NCBI GenBank assembly: GCA_003996215.1
Contig: QJPP01000860.1
Coordinates: forward strand, 62,001-126,000
Source of the DNA: Jaltomata sinuosa
Taxonomy: Eukaryota > Streptophyta > Magnoliopsida > Solanales > Solanaceae
Direction of reading: 5' to 3'
DNA length: 64,000 nt
Shown here: positions 55,909-64,000 of the stretch, in pieces
Position numbering within the stretch: position 1 is the first letter of the stretch
How the letters are laid out: the number at the start of each line of letters is the position of its first letter
Notes under the pieces: model-generated
Databases searched by the model: none
What the model was told of the DNA's origin: nothing
The model's input: the letters and a program-made list of their open reading frames with translations, nothing else
Program-made: the position numbers and the translations under genes

Positions 55909-57267
55909 TGGAGACGTTCAAAAACACTCTCCCATAGGAGGTAGTAACGATCATCATGCAAAATAATAAATAAACCCAACGGATGTCGGGGTTGTATCCA
56001 TGGAGAATGGAGTAATGATTCGCTAATAAAATGTTGAATAACAATCACTAGAGTGAGTAAGTGTTCAAGAAAATAAAAAGTAAAAATTAGGGGAAAAGGA
56101 TTGGGAAATAACAATATCTTAGTTTCAATATGAGAACTATCATAAACACTTTGATGATCAAGATAAGAAAGACTAGGAGTATGCTTCCGATGGGGTTCTA
56201 TAATGGGTTAGAGAATTTATTACTCATGCGAACTTTCGATTATAGGTATGGGTAGCTTGGTTCTAGCTATATTTGGTAGTCTTTCGACCCTCCAAATATA
56301 TGTACCATGGCGTTTACTCAAGCACCATAGTTTTACCATACAACCAACCAATTAAATACTTCGGTAAACCAAACTATTTCTAGCTTCGATTTTTAGATGG
56401 AAATTTCCTTTGGTCAAGCTATTTCTAGTCTTAATCTACGGTGGAAATCCCAAAACTCCACTATTGAATTCTTCCCCATTTTATGAAATTATCTTTCAAG
56501 AAAGAACCAAATTAGAAAACTCAATCAATATTTGCAACCATCAATTTTATATTTAAACCTTGAAGAATTCAATAGACCCATACTAAATAATCAATGATAA
56601 GCACAATTATTCAATACCCATACCCAAATTCAAACACCCATCATGCACATATCCCAAAAATAAGATTTAGCTGCTCATATTAAGGGAATAAGAGATTGTA
56701 CCAAATGAGTTTCCCAAAATTCCATTAATATTAAGCTAATTTCCAATTCCAAGCTCAAAATCTGTACAAATGGTGTTTTTCAATGAGGGAGAAGAAAATA
56801 GAAAGTATACTCTCAATTGCTCTTCCTTGGGGAAAGTACAAACTGAATTGTATCTTAGGTACACAACCCAAAAAGGGTTTTAGAGCCTTCCCAAATACAT
56901 CACAAAACTTTGGACAAAAATGACCTTTGGGACTGGTGCGATCGCAACTCTCATTTTGTGGCTCGCATGTGGATTTTTCTCTAGGCATTAAGTTCAACTG
57001 CCTATGTGACTCAGGTGCGGAGGGGAGTGCAGCCGCATCTTTCAATGTGCGGCTCGTACCTCTTGACAGTTCCTTCCTCTTTTCCGATCACCTTCACACT
57101 TTAACTTTTTTTTGAGCTCTTTGGGTTCAATCCATTTTCTTTCTTCTCTTGACCAAGAATACCTGCATTTACATTAATAAAGGCAATAAGTACCTCTAAT
57201 TCTCATAAAAACATGGCAATAATTCATGAATAAAGGCTCAATAAGTTAATAGATTACCAACTTATTA
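55909..57267 (-). repeat. 3' LTR of element D
   Basis: Starts TGGAGACGTTCAAAA (compare TTAAGTACGCTCAAATC in LTR C) and shares the CCCAACGGATGTCGGGG block near 55975; ends AACTTATTA (from GACTTATCA). Contains GTGCG/GCTCGCA motifs at about 56935-57060. I see no clear TATA at the place where B and C have one. Confidence 0.82.
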
Positions 57268-59455
57268 AACTCTCAAACTTGAACTATTGCTTGTCCTCAA
57301 GCAAGATACTCACAAGGTAAGGAATGAAGTAGGTTCTCAAAATACAAGTGTGGTACACAAGATTAACTCTATTCTAACTCTAAGAAAATAAGAAGAAAAG
57401 ACTCTAAACAAAAATACTCAACTACATTGCTCATCTCAGATGGTATCACCACACTCTCAAGGCAAGTGCTCATTTCAAAACATCACCAAAAAGGATTTCA
57501 TTACTCATTCAAAATCAGGGGATTTGTTATTCAAAACAAGATTATCAAGCTTCTCAAGTCATTGGCATGGACTTTCAAAGTTTACCTCGAGATTTGCAAT
57601 ATAACTTATCTCATTCATTCCTCTCAATAGAAATAGAGACTTTATTTTTCAATTCAAGTGTGTGACGAGGGAATCCCACTCACAATCATACAATTCAAAT
57701 TAGAGGGATTATAAGAGAATACGAAGACTCTTACTCTCTCAAAGAAGTTCGAGTGCATATGCATTAAACCATAGGCTTTCTCTTCATGTAATTTGCCACT
57801 AATGTAGAGTTACCAAGCTCAGAATCACAAAGGACTTATGGGGTATAATGTTGGCTAGGGTTAAGGTGAGGATTTTATTTGGCTCAAGTGACTAAACCTC
57901 CCTAACGCTCCTTGTGATCATTCAAAACATGGCTCACATTTTCGAACATTAACTTCACCTTATTTCTCCCTCTCACAACCCAAGTTTCCCTTCGACTTGA
58001 TCACTCAACATCAATTTATTACCTTTACTTGGTAGCACTAATTCTTTCTTTCTTTTCATTTTGCTCATTTCATTGGACATCTTGAAGTAATTTTCATCTT
58101 AGGCATAAGGTGATACCTTTCATTGAAGTGTGATCCTTTTCTTCTCCACATTTGTACATACATCCCTAAACTTAGGCCTTTGCCTATGTATTCATTTCAA
58201 TTCCCCCCAAACTTAGGCTTTTAGCCTAAATTTCTCTTTTGAACCATTAGAGAGGATGGGTGCAAAAATCGAAGGTCCAAAAAGGGTCTAGGTATATAAC
58301 AAGGTTCCAAAGAGAGGTCACAAGCTCAAAGGGGATTACTAGGATCAATGTAAAAGGAAGTCAATTTGGGTGAAGTGACTATTCAAAAAGGGCCTAAGGT
58401 CATCTTCCAAACTAGGTAACATCTAGGATTTTTCCTTGAATCACATTTGGGGCAAGTTCTAGACAACACATGTACACAAGAATGAAGTATAACCTTACCA
58501 CACAAGGCATCACAACATAAGAATTTCACAATTAGTCACAAAATCAACTGGGACAAAGACTTTTGACAAGCTATTTCGAGTTCTTTTACACACTTGTTTG
58601 TGAATGGATCAAGCCAAATGGGGAATGTGCAAGTCATGATAAGATAATGGTTTAGCAAAAATCATTTTCCCCTATTTCCTTCAATTTGCAAAATTACTTA
58701 CCAGGAAAAATTTTGGTGGGCTCATTTTGAGATAAGCAAACACGGGCTCAATTTAACACTAAAATGACATTTTACCTTAAGAAAGTTGCCTCTCAATCTA
58801 CCATAGGAAAACACCAACTCGGTTCAACACAAAAATAAACAAAAGAAAATAATTTGCTTCTTCGGAAAGAATCGTGGTATGAAGAAAACTCTTGGAGTTT
58901 ATTCGACTAACCTACTATTAACAAGGCGAAGTCAAGGTATAAACACCTACAAACTTAAAAGGAACATTGTCATCAATGAAATAAGTGCTAGGTTAAGAGT
59001 ACTCCCTGAAGTGATGTGCGATACGTAGAAAGGCTAGGGTGAAATGCCCTAGCCATCGCATATGCGGTAGGGAGGTGGGTGGAATGCCAGTGATCTGGTT
59101 GCAGATGCAAAATGGTGTGTGTGCCACATAATGGATGATGCAATTCGCACATAAGTCCACATTTTTGGGTCTAAAACTTCATCGAGTTGCCAGTGATTTG
59201 CCTCTCTACATGCGAAGGGCGACGCGCGCGTATAATATGGCATGCGATTCGCATGTCCCATTGCATCTGGACTTAAAAGTTGTAAGTGAACTATTTTGAT
59301 GGGCAATGTGGAATGCGAAGAATACTTCTCCAAGTGTGTTTTGCCGGTTACCTGTAGCAAAAGTATTTTGAGGCCTTCCAAATATTCCAACCCTCTTAAC
59401 TTGTCTCCTACCTAAAAACTTCAACAAAAACAATAGCAAAATAACAAAAAGGGCA
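57268..59455 (-). other. Polypurine tract and non-coding 3' region of element D
   Basis: Starts AACTCTCAAACTTGAAC and CTTGTCCTCAAGCAAG. Further purine-tract-like sites lie near 58163-58175 and at 58203-58218. Homologous to 35759-37455 of B-C as far as about 58935; the last 500 bases (58970-59300) are different and rich in ATGCGATTCGCAT-like hairpins. No env-like or other ORF is supported. Confidence 0.75.
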
Positions 59456-60900
59456 AAATACCAAAATGAAAGTGGATGCTTGGGTTGCCTCCCAAGAAGC
59501 GCTTAGTTTAACGTCACAGCTCGATGATGGTACCTCTTAATCATGGTTCAACGAGGTAAGACACTCCTATGAGTGTGACATCTTCAGGAATACCCAAATA
59601 TTGTTTAACTCGCTGCCCATTGAATTTGAATGTTGAGCCATTTTCAGCTTCCAACTCAATTGCTCCATTCGCAAAAACTTGAGATACCTTAAAGGGGCCA
59701 AACTATTTTTACTTTAGCTTACCTGGAAAAAGCCAAAGTCTAGAGTTGAACAAAAGCACCCAATCTCCGGGAGAGACTTCTCACTTTAGAATTTGCTGAT
59801 CATGGTAATGCTTTATTCGGGCTTTGTAGAGTGAGGCATTCTCATAGGCTCGCATAAAAATTCATCTATCTCATTGAGATCTTCAACCCTAACTTGAGCG
59901 GCCTTTTCCCAATTTAGGTTCAGCCTTCTTAAAGACCACATGGCTTTATATTCTAATTCTACGGGAAGATGGAAAGATTTTCCAAAAACTATTTGGTATG
60001 GAGACATACCGATAGGAATTTTGTACGCAGTCCTGTAAGCCCATAATGCATCATCCAATTTCCATGCCCAATCCGTTCTATTGGCATTCACCATTTTTGT
60101 GAGAATGGACTTGATCTCCCTATTAGATACTTCCACTTGGCCACATGTTTGAGGGTGGTAAGGGGTTGCGACCTTATGCTTGACTCCGTATTTCTCAAGT
60201 AGAGCACTAATAAACTAATTGCAAAAGTGGAATCCTCCATTACTAACAATGGCACGGGGTGCCAAAATAAGAGAATATGTGCTTCTTGAGAAATTCCATG
60301 ACACTCTTGACCTTATTGTTCAGTAAAGACACCACTTCTACCTATTTGGATATATAGTCCACAGCCACGGGGATATAAATGTTCCCAAAAAATCTTACGA
60401 ATGGCCTCATGAAGTCTATGCCCTACACATTAAATAATTCAACTTCTAAAATCGGTGTCAATGAAAGCTCATGGAGACAAGATACTCCCCCCTCATACTG
60501 GTATTGGTCACATTATTTCACTAGATCATGCGCATCTTGATAGAGAGTCGGCCAATAAAATCTATTTTACAGCACTTTTAAGGCTGTTCGCATGCCACAA
60601 TGGTGACCACCCACCACTGAAGAATGGCAAGCTTCCAAAATGGGCATCATCTCTACTTTGGGGATTCACATTTGAATCATACCATCAGTGCAAACCCAAA
60701 AGAGATAGGGTTCATCCTAATAGAACTTTTGGACGTCATGTACAAATTTGTTCTTCTAATGGAAAGTTAGACCTTCCGGCATTAGATCACTTGCTAGAAA
60801 GTTAGCAAAATCAGTAAACCAAGGTATCAAATCATGAGATGTAGCCAAGATGTGTTTGTCGGGAAATGCATAATTTATTTCAAGTTCCCCCACAGGCCTT
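59456..60900 (-). pseudogene. Integrase of element D
   Basis: Minus strand. Core first Asp in GIDFMRPF near 60405; second block reads AIVSNGGFHF, so the catalytic Asp (usual SDGG) is Asn at 60239-60241; Glu kept in GQVEVSNREIK near 60140. The open stretch 60136-59813 has NANRTDWAWKLDDALWAYR and FGKSFHLPVELEYKAMW. C-terminal part near 59760-59600 (LYNSRLWLFPGKLKSKWFGPF, VFANGAIELEAENGS), ending with VTLNEALLGRQPKHPL near 59490. Stops near 60430, 60345 and 60220. Confidence 0.87.
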
Positions 60901-60959
60901 CCTTCTTCTTCCAACCTAGACAGATGGTCGGTCACTTGGTTTTCACACTCTCTTCGGTC

Positions 60960-61420
60960 TTTTACCTTAAAGTCTAACTCTTAGAGTAACAAGACCCATT
61001 GGAAAGTCCTTGGCTTGGCATCTTTCTTAGCCATCAAATACCTAATCGCAGCATAATCCATGTGCACAACTACTTTGGTCCCTAATAGGTATGCCCAAAA
61101 AAATTCAAAAGCAAACACCACGGCAAGCAATTCTTGTTCACTCACAGTATAGTTTGTTTGGGTTGCTTTCAAGGTTTTGCTAGCATAGTAGATTGTATGA
61201 AAAGGCTTATCCTTTCATTTACCAAGCACCGCCCCTAAGGCTACTCTACTAGCATTGCACATTAGCTCAAACGGTTTTGACCAGTTGGGTGCTATGATAA
61301 TGAGGGCTGAAGTTAGCTTTTCCTTCAACTTGAGAAATGCATTCATACAACTATCATCAAAATTGAACTTAGCCTCTTTCTCAAGCAATTTGCACAAAGG
61401 ATGCCCTAACACGATCCCTT
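60960..61420 (-). pseudogene. RNase H of element D
   Basis: FELMCNASRVALGAVLGK near 61270-61215, where the usual Asp of MCDAS is Asn. Then a frame break, KATQTNYTVSEQELLAVVFAFEFFWAYLLGTKVVVHMDYAAIRYLMAKKDAKPR (61169-61005) with Glu and Asp of the active site present (SEQELLAVVFA, HMDYAA). Confidence 0.86.
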
Positions 61421-62330
61421 TTTTTACCATGAAGTAACATTTTTCCCAATTTTGAACCAAGTTAGTTTCTACACACCTTTTGAGAACATCCTCCAAATGG
61501 GATAGGAAATCTTTAAACGCATCTCCAACGACAGACAAGTCATCCATGAATATTTCCATGGTGTTTTCTACCATGTCCAAAAATATTAATGTCATGAACC
61601 TTTGAAAAGTGGTTGGAGTGTTGCATAGTCCAAATGGCATCCTCTTGAATGCAAAGGTCCCATAGGGACAAGTGAATGTCGTTTTCTCTTGATTCTCGGG
61701 GGCAATTGAGATTTTGTTATAGCATGAATACCCATCAAGGAAGAAATAGTAACCACACCCTACCAATCGATCAAGCATCTGATCCATGAATGAGAGAGTG
61801 AAATGGTCTTTTTCATCCATGGATTTAGCTTTCTATAGTCCATGCACACTCTTTATCTGGTCATCGGTCTGAGAGCTATCATTTCATCTTTTTCATTTGG
61901 TACGACTGTGATCCCACCTTTCTTGGGTACACATTAGACTGGACTAACTCATATACTATCAGATATTGGGAAGACAACCCATGCATTTAACCACTTGATG
62001 ATTTCTTTCTTAACCACCTCTTGCATAGGAGGATTCAACCTTCTCTGATGCTCAATTGAAGGAGTGCAATCTTCTTGAAGGTTGATCTTATATGTGCATA
62101 TCCCTAGAGGTATGCCAATGATGTCGGCAATGGTCCAACCAAGAGCTCGAATATGCTTCTTCAACACTTTGAGTAATGCTCGTACTTGTTCTTCATTCAA
62201 TTTGTTGGATATGATTACCGATAAGGTATCATTGGCACCTAAGTATGCATATTTCAGATGCGAAGCTAAGGGTTTGAGCTCTAACACCGGGGGTTCAACA
62301 ATGGAAGGTTTAGATGGAAGGGGTTATCGA
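61421..62330 (-). pseudogene. Reverse transcriptase of element D
   Basis: LELKPLASHLKYAYLG near 62285, HQRRLNPPMQEVVKKEIIKWLNA near 62060-61990 and CVPKKGGITVV near 61935 open the domain. After stops near 61948 and 61850, DYRKLN and MDEKDHFTLSFMDQMLDRL follow; FLDGYSCYNKISIAP near 61740 has the first metal-site Asp, TFAFKRMPFGLCNTPTTFQRFM the fingers/palm block, and EIFMDDLSVVG near 61550 the FMDD catalytic motif, intact. WEKCYFMVKKGIVLGH closes near 61400. 61820-61215 is one open frame of 201 codons. Confidence 0.92.
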
Positions 62331-62374
62331 TTCTTCAAATCAATATCAAGTTTCTTCAGAGGATAGGAATAAGA

Positions 62375-63067
62375 TCATATTCCTACCAAAGCACTGCATA
62401 TTTCCTCATACTCCTCTATCCCTTCACAATCGTGGTTCAACAAAATAGCTTCCAATGCTTCATCAACAAACCTTTCTTTCAAATATAGCTTGACACTCTT
62501 CTTAATTTTATTGATTGCAAATACTCTTTGGAGGTCATTGGACTGCTTCATAGATCTACAAACATCAAAGGTTGTATCTTCCTCATTCATAGAGAATTTA
62601 AGCTCCCCCAACTTTGCCTCATTCAATGTGCACCCCGTCTTCAAACTCAACTGCCCTAAAATAATTGGTATGTCAAAATCACCGGTACAATCAAGTATCA
62701 CAAAATCTACTGGATATACAAGCCAATCCACTTTAATTAGTATGTCATAGCAAATTCCCATAAGAAATTTCATTGAGCGGTCTGCCATAAGTAATTTCAT
62801 TTTTGTAGTGGTGGATCGATCGAGTTCTAATCATTTGAATGTGGCAAGAGACATCAAATTTATGCTCGTACTTTCAGTACACACAATCTTTGTTGATTTA
62901 TGTACCCCATTTGCACCACAAATGGTGAAAACACCTGGGTTATCCACCTCTTTAGCAAACTTATTTGATATTATAGTGCTATTTTGAGGGGGCATGAAGA
63001 TGACCCCATACTCCATAAAGTTGTTCATGGTGCACATTTCTTTCACAAATTTAGCAAGCTCGGGCAT
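62375..63067 (-). pseudogene. Retropepsin-like protease of element D
   Basis: MPELAKFVKEM, then NPGVFTICGANG near 62940. The active-site block reads IVCTESTSINLMSL (near 62890-62850) where element b has ALCDLGASINLMPL, so the Asp-Leu-Gly-Ala core is lost. Further: MKLLMADRSMKFLMGICYDILIKVDWLVYPVDFVILDCTGDFDIPIILGQ (62800-62650), the second half of the Athila/Tat protease, and an acidic tail. One stop at 62831. Confidence 0.85.
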
Positions 63068-64000
63068 TTAAGTGACGCATTGACTCGATGGGACATTGAT
63101 AGTAATTTTTTTAACATGGAATCAAACTCCTTAGGTTGCTCCTTTTCTTTTTCTTGCAATAGTCATTGAGGGAAAGGAGGTGTATATTTAGGGAAGGGCT
63201 TACAAACTTTGGGTACCTTATTCCGATGATCATGACTTTCCGAAATACCATTTTCAATAGCCCTTTTGTTTCTAAGCTTGCCTCTGTCCTAACTTGCATT
63301 TTCTATGGAGCTTGACGGCTCTCTTTTAACAACGACCTCCTCATCTTTCATTGTTTGCTCAAACTCAAATTGAGAGGTGAGCCACTGCATTCTCTCTTTA
63401 AGAAACTTGATAACGACAGAGTGTGAATGTACTGTTTGAGCAAGGCTTCCAAGTTCCCATCTCAACTCCTGGACGCTCTCATCAGTGGATTCCACCTTCT
63501 CTAATACCCTCTCAAGTATGTTTTCTACCCTTGAGTTGTCATTCTCTAGGTTCCAACCTTGATTCCCATATTCGTGTCTTTCTGAAGTTTGATTCAGTTT
63601 TTGAAGACTTGCATAGGAACCCACCTCGTGATCTTTGACATACGACACTTCACCATCCTCACAAGAATAATGCTCATCATCAACCAACTCTACAGCTCCA
63701 ATAATGCCAATAGCGCTAACACTCTCAAATTATTGACTGAACACTTGCCTAATCATGAATCCAAGGAGAGTGTTAATGGTTGTTAACTCTCTATCCCTTT
63801 GTTCAACTTTTTTCTTCCATTCATCAAATATTTTAGCGGAGGTAGCGCCCATTGCCCCCTCGGCTCTCTAAGTATTCAAATCACAACCTACTTTAGTCAT
63901 CTTCCCAAGTGCACATGGGGTTGAATAGTAAGTACTAGTAGCAGTGCTTGTGGGGTTCATTCAACCTGTTCAAAATAACACAACAACAAAAAAGGTAAAA
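63068..64000 (-). pseudogene. Gag C-terminal region of element D (partial)
   Basis: Enters from the right edge. Segments include MNPTSTATSTYYSTPCALGKM near 63960, a possible coiled coil NSRVENILERVLEKVESTDESVQELRWELGSLA near 63535-63435, KREPSSSIENAS near 63300, and PFPKYTPPFPQ near 63190 before a stop. The same PPFPQ signature precedes the protease in element b. Stops near 63735, 63289 and 63165. Confidence 0.75.

Larger units (their letters stand above)
55909..64000 (-). mobile_element. Athila-like Ty3/gypsy element, autonomous type, running off the window (D)
   Basis: 3' LTR (55909-57267), a decayed purine tract, a 2.2 kb non-coding 3' region, then integrase, RNase H, RT, protease and gag C-terminus read right to left. 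Protein blocks (NREIKSILTKMVNANRTDW, WAYRTAYKIPIGMSPYQ, FMDDLSVVG, WEKCYFMV) are of the Athila/Tat type. The 5' LTR and PBS lie beyond 64000. The protease active-site Asp and an integrase Asp are lost, so this copy is dead, but its domains are those of an autonomous lineage. Confidence 0.9.

Noticed and set aside
59049..59439. Minus-strand open frames of 77 and 113 codons where Athila elements can carry an env-like gene
   Set aside because: No signal peptide, membrane segment or known block; they run through hairpin motifs. Not supported as env-like.
60455..60805. Plus-strand open frame of 116 codons
   Set aside because: Lies opposite the integrase zinc and core region of element D; a shadow frame.
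1..64000. Host protein-coding genes, LINE/SINE elements, rRNA or tRNA genes
   Set aside because: Nothing in either strand resembles them; all recognisable coding belongs to LTR retroelements. A short host exon without a known domain could still be missed.

Overview
The window is plant nuclear DNA made almost entirely of nested, decayed LTR retrotransposons. I see no host gene, tRNA, rRNA or CRISPR array. The retroelement proteins are plant Ty1/copia and Ty3/gypsy types (chromoviruses with a chromodomain-like tail, and Athila/Tat-type elements). Primer sites match plant initiator-Met and Asp tRNAs, and the style of the LTRs recalls Solanaceae. The family assignment is an inference from memory, not from a search. 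The setting is most likely pericentromeric heterochromatin.

Layout. The oldest layer is one Ty1/copia element on the minus strand. Its pieces lie at 1116-1451, 8499-8740, 22248-25773 and 55676-55908. Four insertions break it: (a) an element whose LTR end occupies 1-1115; (b) an Athila/Tat-like gag-protease-only element, 1452-8498, with TSD CTCTG, splitting the reverse transcriptase; (c) a chromovirus, 8741-22247, with TSD ATAGG, which carries a tandem duplication inside pol and a foreign solo LTR (d) at 15543-18418; (e) a plus-strand chromovirus, 25774-55675, with TSD TATAT, which landed in the apparent TATA box of the copia LTR.

Element e is split in its reverse transcriptase by a younger minus-strand chromovirus (f), 31743-49690. 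The 3' LTR of f is itself split by Athila-like DNA at about 32550-41949: one LTR with a stub of internal DNA (A), followed by a two-LTR non-autonomous element (B-C) with one broken gag-like ORF. To the right of the copia LTR an autonomous-type Athila-like element (D) starts at about 55909 and runs off the window on the minus strand; its protease, reverse transcriptase, RNase H and integrase are all recognisable.

Every coding region is broken. Stops and frameshifts are everywhere, and many catalytic residues are lost. Rough LTR-pair divergence counted by eye fits the nesting order: e about 16%, c about 12%, b about 8-9%, f about 6-7%, B-C about 6%. The most interesting points are a shared layout across unrelated LTR families (an array of short inverted motifs directly upstream of a TATA box), the 1.7 kb 3' region shared by the non-autonomous B-C element and the autonomous-type D element, and the internal duplications in pol of c and in the protease of e.
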